Shown: positions 7,959-18,510 of the stretch, in pieces | How positions within the stretch are numbered: position 1 is the stretch's first letter | Layout of the letters: every line of letters starts with the position of its first letter | Source of the DNA: Bacteroidales bacterium | GTDB taxonomy: Bacteria; Bacteroidota; Bacteroidia; Bacteroidales; VadinHA17 | Length of the DNA stretch: 48,407 bases | Direction of reading: 5' to 3' | Assembly (NCBI GenBank): GCA_029974835.1 | Contig: JARKQN010000025.1 | Location: 1-48,407, forward strand | Notes under the pieces: generated by a model | Told to the model about the DNA's origin: nothing | Database searches by the model: none | What the model saw: the letters and a program-made list of their open reading frames with translations, nothing else | Translations under genes and position numbers: made by a program

Positions 7959-10388
7959 ATGTACCATGTAGTCGGCACAGGCATCACAATAACAATTCTG
8001 TATCTGGTCTTTTTTCTGTTTCAGAAAGTCAGTATCCTTTCTGCAAGTGATAACAGGAAGATATGGAACCTGATTCTCATGCTGACTTTCCTGATTACCG
8101 GAGTTGCAGGCATTATTCTTGCGATCAGGGTAAATTATAAGCTCAAAGGTGATTTTTTTGATCAGCTGCTCAGGTGGCATGTTGAAACCGGGGTTGCATT
8201 CTCATTCACCGGTATCATACACCTTTTACGTCATCTGTCTTATTTCAGGAACCTCTTTGGGGAGTTACAACCAGGGATCAGGTCAGATCCGGAACTATCC
8301 GCACCGGAAAGTGCGGTTTCATCGGGTACCAACCTGTTCCTTCTTGGTTTCGTAAGCACATCTGTCCAGTTACTCCTGCTCAGGGAGATAATAAACATTA
8401 CGGGAGGCTATGAACTCATTGCAGGCACATATCTCGCAGCCTGGCTCATAAATTCCGCCGCGGGTTCATTCTTTGCCGGAAGAACCGGAAAAGTAAATAT
8501 CAGAAGTCTGAATATAATTTTTGCCCTTGCCCCGCTCCTCTCGGTTGCGCTGATGATATTGTCAGGCAGGCTGTTTCTTCATGCAGGCGAGACACCTTCC
8601 TTCCTTGAAAGCATACTGATAACCACAGTCGTTTTGCTGCCGGTATGTTTTATGTCGGGATTTTTATTTATTAAACTGCTTGAAACGGCCGCCGCAAAAG
8701 GTTTCCGCAGCAGCGGCAGATCATTTTCAATAGAAACAGCCGGCGGAATTTTTTCGGGGCTGGCCGTAACATTCCTTTCGTCGGGTGTGTTTGATACATA
8801 CCAGATATTGTCTGCAGTTTTGTTTCTGTTTGCCATTTTCCTTTCGGTATCCTTCATCTCTTCAGGAAGATGGTTTAAACCTCCGCTGATTTTTCTCTGG
8901 ACACTTCTGCTTTTGTTTACCCTCTGGTTTTCGCCTTCAGTTTTTGTCCGGCAGGTGATGCTCCCGGGCATAAAAGTTACAGGTACAACTGATTCGCCTT
9001 ATGGTAACGTAACCACTGGCGAATATCGCGGAGAAAACTTCGTATACTATAATCAAAGACTGGCTCGCTGGTCGTACGATGAAACAGAGCGTGAGGAAAG
9101 TGTCCATTATACTATGCTGCAACACAGTGATCCGAAACGGATCCTGGTCATTTCGGGGGATATCAGGTCGCTCTTTCCTGAATTGATGAAGTACCATCCC
9201 GAAAGGATTGTTTTTGTAGAACGGGATCCCGAACTTCTTAAGATTGTTAAAAAGGAGATGGAGTATAAAACAAACCTGATATTAATTGAAGACGATGTTT
9301 TCAGGTATTTAAGAAAAACAGAAGATGTATTTGATATTGTCATCATGAATATGCCTCCCCCCTCCTCTCTCCAGATCAACAGGTATTACACCGAAGACTT
9401 CTTCAGACTTGTTCATTCAAGACTCGACACGGCAGGTGTATTCACATGTTCCCCGGGGGTTTTTGAAAACTATTTCAACGACCAGTCGGCAAATCTGTAT
9501 TCAATCATTTTCAACACCTTAAACAAGGTATTCAGAAATATCGTCCCCATTGGCGGTAACAGGCTTTACCTGATAGCTTCAGATGGCAGACTTCAAACAG
9601 GTATCTGCTCCCTGTATGAAAAAAGTGGAATCCGGAATGTATATGTGAACTGTGATTATCTTGACGATGAGCTGATAAGAATGAAATCTCTTGAGATACA
9701 GGATCTTCTCAGGAAGGAAACCAGAATAAACTCACTTTCCGGTCCTCTGGCGACTTATTTCTTCCAGGCATACCACCTCACAAGGACACCGGGACGGACA
9801 GTCCCGGCCCTCATTCTGCTGGCCATCTTATTTGTATTACCCTCATTAACAGTATCATCCAGGAATTTCCCAATGTATGCTGCCGCAGCATCTCTCGCCG
9901 GCTTTGAGATTTATGCCCTGTTAACCATCCAGTCGGTAATGGGTAACATATATCATCTTACAGGACTTGTTATTTCGGCTGTTATGGCGGGTCTCGCAGC
10001 AGGTTCGGGTATAAAATTCATGGACAGGAAGGAAGGTATGGTTAAGGCGTATCTGATAATAATGGCTTCTTTTTACATAGTGGTATTTTTCATCAATGAT
10101 CATCTGCCTTCAATTGAATCCGGCGCATTATTTACCGGTATAATATTGCTTCTCAGCTTTATCCCGTCATTCCTTGCAGGCAGCCTTTTCAGGATTCTGT
10201 CGGCAGAGAGAGACAGCAAAATAACCGCATCCGGTGTTTACGGATCTGACCTCACTGGTTCGGCTCTGGGTTTTATTGCCGTTTCAGCCCTTCTTCTGCC
10301 GCTGGCAGGAAGCGGAACAACTCTGTTGACTTTTGCAGGAATTACCTTAACAGCCTTTATATTTGCAGTAGTGAGAAGTAAGAGTTAA
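7959..10388 (+). CDS. Polytopic membrane protein with degenerate spermidine-synthase-like domain
   Basis: An 809-residue protein in four parts. Residues 1-95 hold about three membrane helices with a Trp-His..Gly..His..His pattern (His74, His88, His92) like heme-binding DUF4405/cytochrome-b-type bundles. Residues about 122-325 are roughly seven helices of the kind fused to large bacterial spermidine synthases. Residues about 340-560 are a Rossmann methyltransferase-fold domain with 'VISGDIRSL' in place of the Gly-rich loop, acidic 'VERDPELL', and 'NMPPPSSLQINRYYTEDFF' where true synthases have the catalytic D-x-x-D-P gate. Residues about 620-809 are further helices. Loss of the catalytic Asp argues against aminopropyl transfer. 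Its position between the MEMO-AMMECR1 fusion (11 nt) and the radical SAM gene (40 nt) suggests a partner role in the same membrane system. Confidence 0.8.
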   Translation: MYHVVGTGITITILYLVFFLFQKVSILSASDNRKIWNLILMLTFLITGVAGIILAIRVNYKLKGDFFDQLLRWHVETGVAFSFTGIIHLLRHLSYFRNLFGELQPGIRSDPELSAPESAVSSGTNLFLLGFVSTSVQLLLLREIINITGGYELIAGTYLAAWLINSAAGSFFAGRTGKVNIRSLNIIFALAPLLSVALMILSGRLFLHAGETPSFLESILITTVVLLPVCFMSGFLFIKLLETAAAKGFRSSGRSFSIETAGGIFSGLAVTFLSSGVFDTYQILSAVLFLFAIFLSVSFISSGRWFKPPLIFLWTLLLLFTLWFSPSVFVRQVMLPGIKVTGTTDSPYGNVTTGEYRGENFVYYNQRLARWSYDETEREESVHYTMLQHSDPKRILVISGDIRSLFPELMKYHPERIVFVERDPELLKIVKKEMEYKTNLILIEDDVFRYLRKTEDVFDIVIMNMPPPSSLQINRYYTEDFFRLVHSRLDTAGVFTCSPGVFENYFNDQSANLYSIIFNTLNKVFRNIVPIGGNRLYLIASDGRLQTGICSLYEKSGIRNVYVNCDYLDDELIRMKSLEIQDLLRKETRINSLSGPLATYFFQAYHLTRTPGRTVPALILLAILFVLPSLTVSSRNFPMYAAAASLAGFEIYALLTIQSVMGNIYHLTGLVISAVMAGLAAGSGIKFMDRKEGMVKAYLIIMASFYIVVFFINDHLPSIESGALFTGIILLLSFIPSFLAGSLFRILSAERDSKITASGVYGSDLTGSALGFIAVSALLLPLAGSGTTLLTFAGITLTAFIFAVVRSKS

Positions 10389-10428
10389 TTTTAGGTCAAA
10401 GGAGCCAAAGGTACCAGACTGATGCAGG

Positions 10429-11547
10429 ATGAAAATGAAAAAGAGGGAATTTATAAGGAAATGTTTTCTGGCTTCAGGGTGTATTATGCTCCCTGATTAT
10501 CTGCCAGGGGCAGAGGCTTATTCAGACCAGAAAGACACAGGACTTAAAGAGGCCATGTTTCAGGAAGAAACACCAAGGGGCATCATGTGCAGGATATGCC
10601 CGAACGAGTGTGTTCTGAAAGAAGGTGAACTAAGTCAGTGCCATAACCGTAAAGTAGTCAAATCGAAGCTGAGGACACTTGCATACGGCAATCCCTGCTC
10701 GGTTAATATTGATCCGATAGAAAAGAAACCCCTTTATCATTTTTTCCCGGGATCAAAGGCATATTCAATTGCAACGGCCGGATGTAACCTGGCTTGTCTT
10801 AATTGCCAGAACTGGTCGATATCACAGACATCTCCCGACAAAACCAGAAATTACAGTTTTTCACCCGACAAAGTGGTTGAAGAGAGCATCAGGACAAACT
10901 GCAAATCGATAGCATACACCTATTCGGAGCCGGTAACATTTTATGAATATGCCTGGGATACTGCCAGGCTGGCAAGGTCGGCTGGAATTAAAAATATCTT
11001 TAAATCGAACGGATATATAAACCGCGAGCCTCTTGAAAAGATATGCGGAGTTCTTGATGCGGCCAATATCGACCTCAAATCTTTTAACGACACAACATAT
11101 CTCAGGCTTTCGGGCGGCAAACTGCAACCGGTACTTGAGTCTCTTAAGGTGTACAGGGATAAAGGTGTGTGGCTTGAAATAACCAACCTTATTGTACCCT
11201 CATGGACCGACAAATACGAAGAAATTAAGGCTATGTGCAACTGGCTTGTTAAGAATGGTTTTTCGGAAAATCCATTGCATTTCAGCAGGTTCTATCCTGT
11301 TTACAGGCTCGAACAACTCCCTCCCACCCCGCTTGAAACGCTTACCACGGCGGCAAAGATTGCAACTGATGAGGGGATGAAATATGTATATGTGGGAAAT
11401 GTACCCGGAAATGAGATGGCTGACACTAAGTGTCCGCACTGCGGAACCGTAATTATTAAAAGAACCGGGTACAGGATTGATTTCAACAGGACTAAGGACG
11501 GGAAATGTTTGACATGCAACAGGCCGGTTGCAGGAGTGTGGCAGTAA
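10429..11547 (+). CDS. amrS: AmmeMemoRadiSam system radical SAM enzyme, Tat-like leader
   Basis: A 372-residue radical SAM protein. The CX3CX2C iron-sulfur motif is Cys119, Cys123, Cys126 in 'GCNLACLNCQNW'. An N-terminal Cys set (54, 57, 61, 71: 'CRICPNEC...C') and a C-terminal CX2C...CX2C set (335/338, 360/363) match the AmmeMemoRadiSam radical SAM family. Residues 1-30 begin 'KKREFIRKCFLASG', a twin-basic, Tat-like leader followed by a hydrophobic stretch and 'GAEAYS', which suggests export of a folded Fe-S enzyme. It follows the MEMO-AMMECR1 fusion and the membrane protein and lies 22 nt before ligA. ATG 10429 or the in-frame ATG 10435 could be the start. Family firm; substrate unknown; export inferred. 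Confidence 0.9.
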   Translation: MKMKKREFIRKCFLASGCIMLPDYLPGAEAYSDQKDTGLKEAMFQEETPRGIMCRICPNECVLKEGELSQCHNRKVVKSKLRTLAYGNPCSVNIDPIEKKPLYHFFPGSKAYSIATAGCNLACLNCQNWSISQTSPDKTRNYSFSPDKVVEESIRTNCKSIAYTYSEPVTFYEYAWDTARLARSAGIKNIFKSNGYINREPLEKICGVLDAANIDLKSFNDTTYLRLSGGKLQPVLESLKVYRDKGVWLEITNLIVPSWTDKYEEIKAMCNWLVKNGFSENPLHFSRFYPVYRLEQLPPTPLETLTTAAKIATDEGMKYVYVGNVPGNEMADTKCPHCGTVIIKRTGYRIDFNRTKDGKCLTCNRPVAGVWQ

Positions 11548-11560
11548 TTTAAAACGCTAA

Positions 11561-13576
<2,016 letters not shown>

Positions 13577-13619
13577 AAACAGAGTGGTAAATATTCCGAA
13601 AAACTGTTAGGTTTGCATT

Positions 13620-14180
13620 ATGGAACTTTTCAGAGAATCGAGGCTAAGGCATGGCAGGTACCTGCTCCGAAAAAGGGCGGATACCGTAACCAGAAAGAGA
13701 TTCAGGGGAAACCTGAAGAATGCAAGATCTATTGGCATTGTATGGGATGCATCAGATATTTCAGGGTTTCCGGTTCTCAGCCAGTTTCAGCAGAAGATGC
13801 AGGACAGAAATATTGAGACCAGAATTCTTGCCTATTATCCGGAGAAGGTTCTTCCCGACCGGCTTACAGCAATAAGGTATCTTTCGTGTATCAGGAGAGA
13901 TGATCTTAACTTTTTCTATATACCGGTATCAGGAGAAAGCGAGAGTTTCATTAAAACCAGCTTTGACGTTCTGATTGAAATCAACTTCAGCAACAGTTTC
14001 CCGGTGGAGTATATCACGACTCTGTCGCGGGCCGGTATAAAAACCGGGCTGTACGATGAAAAAAGGAATAACAAACCGTATGATTTAATGATCGATGCCG
14101 GCAAACCTGTCAGGCTGGATGAATACCTTGAAAATGTTATTCAATATCTTGAATTAATCAATACCAACGCAGAAAATTAG
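13620..14180 (+). CDS. Conserved hypothetical protein (DUF6913-like)
   Basis: A 186-residue cytosolic protein with a very basic N-terminus ('RLRHGRYLLRKRADTVTRKR') and an alpha/beta body with 'SIGIVWDASD', 'KMQDRNIETRILAYYP' and 'GIKTGLYDEKRNNKPYDLMI'. I recognise the pattern as a Bacteroidota-restricted uncharacterised family (DUF6913) that I recall lying between ligA and dapA; this naming is from memory and not checked. No catalytic motif is evident. It ends 9 nt before dapA, so co-expression is likely. The basic N-terminus could bind nucleic acid or membrane surface. Confidence 0.7.
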   Translation: MELFRESRLRHGRYLLRKRADTVTRKRFRGNLKNARSIGIVWDASDISGFPVLSQFQQKMQDRNIETRILAYYPEKVLPDRLTAIRYLSCIRRDDLNFFYIPVSGESESFIKTSFDVLIEINFSNSFPVEYITTLSRAGIKTGLYDEKRNNKPYDLMIDAGKPVRLDEYLENVIQYLELINTNAEN

Positions 14181-14189
14181 AATCTCCAG

Positions 14190-15068
14190 ATGAAAAAATT
14201 CAGAGGAACAGGAGTTGCGATAGTAACACCTTTCAGGAATGACCTGAGCATAGATTTCGCATCTATGGAGAAAATTATAAACCACATCATATCAGGCGGA
14301 GCTGATTATATTGTATTGATGGGGACAACCGGAGAATCCCCGACTCTTACAAAAGACGAGAAGAAAGCGCTGATAACTTTTACCGCCGACACGATCGCCA
14401 GGAGGGTGCCGCTGGTAATTGGCATTGGAGGTAATAATACCCAGGAGATAATTAACCAGGTAAAGACGACCGATTTAAAACAGGCATCTGCCATATTATC
14501 CGTTGCCCCCTATTATAATAAGCCGACGCAGAGGGGATTGCATGAACATTTCAAGGCAGTGGCGACATGCAGTCCTGTTCCGGTAATAATGTACAATATC
14601 CCCGGGCGTACCGGTTGCAATATTTCGGCTGAGACATGCCTCCAGCTTGCACATGAGTTTGACAATATAATCGGAGTAAAGGAGGCTTCGGGTAATTTTG
14701 AGCAGGTAGCCAGAATAATTAAAGGTAAGCCCGATGGTTTTCATGTAATATCAGGTGATGATCTGTTCACGCTGCCGCTCATAGCAGCCGGTGGTTCAGG
14801 CGTTATTTCTGTTATTGCCAATGCATATCCGGCAGAATGGAGCGGGATGGTTGATCTATGCCTCCGCCAGAACTATAAGGCTGCCAGGGAAACGCTGTTT
14901 AAGTTTCTTGAGATACTGGATCTGCTGTTTGTCGAAGGCAATCCGTCGGGGATTAAAGCAGCACTGAGTATAATGGGCTTATGCCAGAATAATCTCAGAT
15001 TACCACTTGTTCCAGTCAGCAATCACACCTTTACCCGGTTCAGGAAAGCGATGGAAGAGCTGAAGTAG
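14190..15068 (+). CDS. dapA: 4-hydroxy-tetrahydrodipicolinate synthase
   Basis: DapA condenses pyruvate with aspartate semialdehyde, the first step of lysine and diaminopimelate synthesis. The 292-residue (beta/alpha)8 protein has the Schiff-base lysine Lys164 in 'GVKEASGNF', the catalytic Tyr135 in 'MYNIPGRTG', and Thr47 in 'MGTTGESPTL' with Tyr109 in 'APYYNKP'. It lies 9 nt after the conserved hypothetical gene and ends 5 nt from the stop of convergent secA, with no terminator between them. Confidence 0.97.
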   Translation: MKKFRGTGVAIVTPFRNDLSIDFASMEKIINHIISGGADYIVLMGTTGESPTLTKDEKKALITFTADTIARRVPLVIGIGGNNTQEIINQVKTTDLKQASAILSVAPYYNKPTQRGLHEHFKAVATCSPVPVIMYNIPGRTGCNISAETCLQLAHEFDNIIGVKEASGNFEQVARIIKGKPDGFHVISGDDLFTLPLIAAGGSGVISVIANAYPAEWSGMVDLCLRQNYKAARETLFKFLEILDLLFVEGNPSGIKAALSIMGLCQNNLRLPLVPVSNHTFTRFRKAMEELK

Positions 15069-15073
15069 CGGAA

Positions 15074-18000
15074 TCAGACTGCAGGTGTTGGCGATGACCC
15101 TGCAGAGTCGAATTTTCCGTGGCACTGTTTGTATTTCTTCCCGCTTCCGCATGGACAGGGATCATTTCGTCCGACTTTCTTTTCAACCCTGACCGGTTCG
15201 GTTTTGCGCGGGCCACCCGGCTGACCGCCCGTGCTGCTGTATTGCGAGAAGTCACTTTTTGATTCTCTCAGTCTGCTCGTGTCAATCTGTCTTCTCCTCT
15301 CAGCTTCCCTCACCTGTTCAGGATCCTGAACAGGAATGAAACCCTTCATCAGCGTGCTTACGATATCCTTGTTGATCTTATTGATCATTGCCTTAAAGAG
15401 TTCGTATGACTCAAACTTATATATCAGCAGAGGGTCTTTCTGTTCATAGGTGGCATTCTGCACCGACTGCTTAAGATCGTCCATCTCTCTCAGATGTTCC
15501 TTCCACGCTTCATCGATTGTTGCAAGTACGACAGTTTTTTCGTAAGCCCTTACAATCTCTTTGCCTTTGGTATCAGCCGTAAGTTTAAGATTTGCAATTA
15601 CCTGAAAGACCTTAACCCCGTCTGAAACAGGCACCACCACATTCTCGTAAACATGAGCCATGCGGTCATAAACGTCTTTTAGGACAGGATAAGCCTGAGC
15701 GGCTATTGCCTCCTCCTTTCTTTTGTAAACCTCCAGCAGTTTTTTATATAAGGTATCAGTAAGTTCCGAAACGTTTTTCTGCAGGAACTGCTCTCTTGTC
15801 ACAGGGGAGTCCATCGAGAATGACCGTATAAGGTCGAATTCAAACTCCTCAAAATCGCCCTGGCTCTGGTAATAATCGACAAAGCTTGCGGTTACGTCGT
15901 ACATCATATTGGCGATATCGACCGACAGTCTCTCACCAAGGAGGGCATGACGGCGTCTTTTATAAATCACCTCGCGCTGGGAGTTCATCACGTCGTCGTA
16001 TTCCAGCAGTCTTTTCCTTATTCCGAAGTTATTTTCCTCGACCTTTTTCTGTGCTCTTTCGATTGATTTGGTAATCATCGGATGCTGGATCATCTCACCA
16101 TCCTTAAGTCCAAGGCGGTCCATTATGCCGGCTATTCTTTCCGAGCCAAAGAGCCTCATCAGTTCATCCTCGAGCGACACGAAGAACTGTGATGAACCTG
16201 GATCTCCCTGTCTGCCCGAGCGTCCTCTCAGCTGACGGTCGACTCTTCTTGATTCGTGTCTCTCAGATCCTATTATTGCCAGACCTCCGGCTTTTCTTGT
16301 TTCGGGAGTAAGTTTAATATCTGTTCCTCTTCCTGCCATGTTGGTGGCAATGGTTATTGTCCCAGTTTTACCAGCTTCGGCGACAATTTCTGCTTCGCGC
16401 TGATGAAGTTTCGCATTAAGCACATTATGCTTCAGTCCTTTCATCTTCAGCATCCTGCTCAGCAGTTCGGATATTTCCACGGAAGTTGTGCCTACCAGCA
16501 CGGGACGTCCCTGGCTGTTGAGTTTGTAAATCTCATCTATGATGGCGTTATATTTCTCCCTTTTTGTCTTATAAACAATATCTTCCCTGTCGTCCCTTAT
16601 GCAGGGCACGTTGGTCGGGATTACCACGACATCAAGTTTGTAAATATCCCAGAATTCACCTGCTTCGGTTTCGGCGGTACCTGTCATACCTGCCAGCTTA
16701 TGGTACATTCTGAAGTAGTTCTGCAGGGTAATTGTAGCGTAGGTCTGGGAGGCGGCTTCAACCTTAACGTTCTCCTTTGCCTCAATAGCCTGGTGAAGAC
16801 CGTCGGAATATCTTCTTCCTTCGAGAATGCGTCCGGTTTGTTCATCAACAATCTTTACCTTGTTGTCAAGGACCACATACTCCACGTCCTTTTCGAACAG
16901 AGTATATGCCTTGAGGAGCTGTGACATGGTATGGACCCTTTCGGACTTAACTGAATAATCCTGGAGAATCTCATCCTTAGCCTTGATTTTTTCTCTTTCT
17001 GAAAGACCCGATTTTTCAAGTTCTGCCAGCTTTGAGCCCACATCGGGGAGAATAAAAAAGCTTGCGTCTTCCACAGAGGTTGATATCAGATCGATTCCTT
17101 TTTCGGTAAGTTCGATGCTATGGGCTTTCTCATCGATAACAAAGTAAAGTTCCTCTGTTACCTTTGGCATCTCCTTGCTGTTGTTTTGCATGTAAAAGTT
17201 CTCGGTCTTAATAAGCAGGGACTTGTTTCCCTCCTCGCTGAGGAACTTTATCAGTGCGTTGTTTTTTGGCAATCCCTTATAGGCTCTCAGCAGCAGCATT
17301 CCTCCCTGTTCCGTATTGCCTTCGGCTATAAGTCTTTTAGCATCGGCAAGAATCTGCGTCACGAGTTTTTTCTGAGCGCTGACAAGTTTTTCCACTTTGG
17401 GTTTAAACTCATCGAACTGCTGGTTATCAGCCTGGGCTGTAGGCCCTGAAATGATCAGCGGGGTACGTGCATCATCAATCAGTACCGAGTCAACCTCGTC
17501 AACAATGGCATAATGGTGTTTTCTCTGAACAAGATCTTCGGCGTTAACAGCCATATTATCCCTCAGGTAATCGAAGCCGTACTCATTGTTTGTACCATAT
17601 GTTACATCGGCCAGGTAAGCTTTGCGTCGTTCGGGCGAATTTGGCTGGTGTTTATCGATGCAGTCAACCGACAGGCCGTGAAATTCAAATATCGGTCCCA
17701 TCCATTCTGAGTCACGTTTCGACAGGTAGTCATTAACGGTAACAATATGAACACCTCTTCCTGCCATTGCATTCAGGAAAACAGGAAGAGTTGCCACCAG
17801 AGTTTTACCTTCGCCGGTTGCCATTTCGGCAATTTTACCTTTATGAAGAGCGACGCCGCCGAAGAGCTGAACATCAAAATGAACCATATCCCAGGTTATT
17901 TCGTTGCCGCCTGCCATCCACCTGTTGCTCCATACTGCTTTGTCTCCTTTGATTTTAACCGAGGGTCTTTTGGCAGCCAGGTCGCGGTCGTATTGTCTTG

Positions 18001-18397
18001 CCGTCACTTCCAGTTCGCTGTTTTCCTTGAAACGCCTGGCGGTATCCTTAACGATGGCAAATGCGAGCGGCAGGTACTTGTCGAGGACACTCTCAAGTTT
18101 CTTTTCAAGCTGCTTATCCAGCTTGTCGACTTCATTGTATAACTCCTCTTTCAGATACACGTCCTCTTCTGCTTCGGCCTTTGCACGAAGAGCTGCAATT
18201 TCCGCTTCATCTTCTTTAAGGTCTTCATGAATGCCCGCTCTCAGTTCATCAGATTTCTGCCTGAGCTGATCATTGGAAAGATTCTTCAATAATTCATATT
18301 CCCTGTGTATTTTTTCAACAAAAGGGGTTATCTCTTTGATGTCTCTTTCATATTTATTGCCCAGAAACAGGCCGAGTATTTTTGTAATTATGCTCAT
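15074..18397 (-). CDS. secA: Preprotein translocase ATPase SecA
   Basis: SecA drives post-translational export through SecYEG. At 1,107 residues it is longer than the roughly 900 of Proteobacteria, as is normal in Bacteroidota, which carry insertions near the nucleotide-binding and preprotein-crosslinking regions. Visible motifs are Walker A '[14 protein letters not shown]', '[15 protein letters not shown]', '[15 protein letters not shown]', '[12 protein letters not shown]', '[14 protein letters not shown]' and the C-terminal zinc-binding SEC-C motif '[18 protein letters not shown]'. A TAATTTTG box lies at 18436-18429, 32 nt before the start, so it may have its own promoter. Confidence 0.98.
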   Translation of the reverse strand: MSIITKILGLFLGNKYERDIKEITPFVEKIHREYELLKNLSNDQLRQKSDELRAGIHEDLKEDEAEIAALRAKAEAEEDVYLKEELYNEVDKLDKQLEKKLESVLDKYLPLAFAIVKDTARRFKENSELEVTARQYDRDLAAKRPSVKIKGDKAVWSNRWMAGGNEITWDMVHFDVQLFGGVALHKGKIAEMATGEGKTLVATLPVFLNAMAGRGVHIVTVNDYLSKRDSEWMGPIFEFHGLSVDCIDKHQPNSPERRKAYLADVTYGTNNEYGFDYLRDNMAVNAEDLVQRKHHYAIVDEVDSVLIDDARTPLIISGPTAQADNQQFDEFKPKVEKLVSAQKKLVTQILADAKRLIAEGNTEQGGMLLLRAYKGLPKNNALIKFLSEEGNKSLLIKTENFYMQNNSKEMPKVTEELYFVIDEKAHSIELTEKGIDLISTSVEDASFFILPDVGSKLAELEKSGLSEREKIKAKDEILQDYSVKSERVHTMSQLLKAYTLFEKDVEYVVLDNKVKIVDEQTGRILEGRRYSDGLHQAIEAKENVKVEAASQTYATITLQNYFRMYHKLAGMTGTAETEAGEFWDIYKLDVVVIPTNVPCIRDDREDIVYKTKREKYNAIIDEIYKLNSQGRPVLVGTTSVEISELLSRMLKMKGLKHNVLNAKLHQREAEIVAEAGKTGTITIATNMAGRGTDIKLTPETRKAGGLAIIGSERHESRRVDRQLRGRSGRQGDPGSSQFFVSLEDELMRLFGSERIAGIMDRLGLKDGEMIQHPMITKSIERAQKKVEENNFGIRKRLLEYDDVMNSQREVIYKRRRHALLGERLSVDIANMMYDVTASFVDYYQSQGDFEEFEFDLIRSFSMDSPVTREQFLQKNVSELTDTLYKKLLEVYKRKEEAIAAQAYPVLKDVYDRMAHVYENVVVPVSDGVKVFQVIANLKLTADTKGKEIVRAYEKTVVLATIDEAWKEHLREMDDLKQSVQNATYEQKDPLLIYKFESYELFKAMINKINKDIVSTLMKGFIPVQDPEQVREAERRRQIDTSRLRESKSDFSQYSSTGGQPGGPRKTEPVRVEKKVGRNDPCPCGSGKKYKQCHGKFDSAGSSPTPAV

Positions 18398-18428
18398 CTC
18401 GTGAAATACGAATTTTCGGATTATCCGG

Positions 18429-18436
18429 CAAAATTA
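18429..18436 (-). promoter_or_regulatory. Candidate -7 box TAATTTTG for secA
   Basis: Exact TAnnTTTG match on the minus strand in the 113-nt gap between the T9SS protein gene and secA, 32 nt from the start codon. No clear -33 TTTG is seen. Confidence 0.4.
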
Positions 18437-18510
18437 GATTATTTTATTTATTTACCCATAAAATAATTGAGGAGATGACGTAAACCGATGCCGTCCCGGC
18501 AGTCGCAGGG

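Noticed and set aside
16256-16924. Plus-strand open frame of 222 codons opposite secA
   Set aside because: It is antisense to the conserved SecA helicase core, rich in Cys and Phe as expected of a shadow frame, with no start context.
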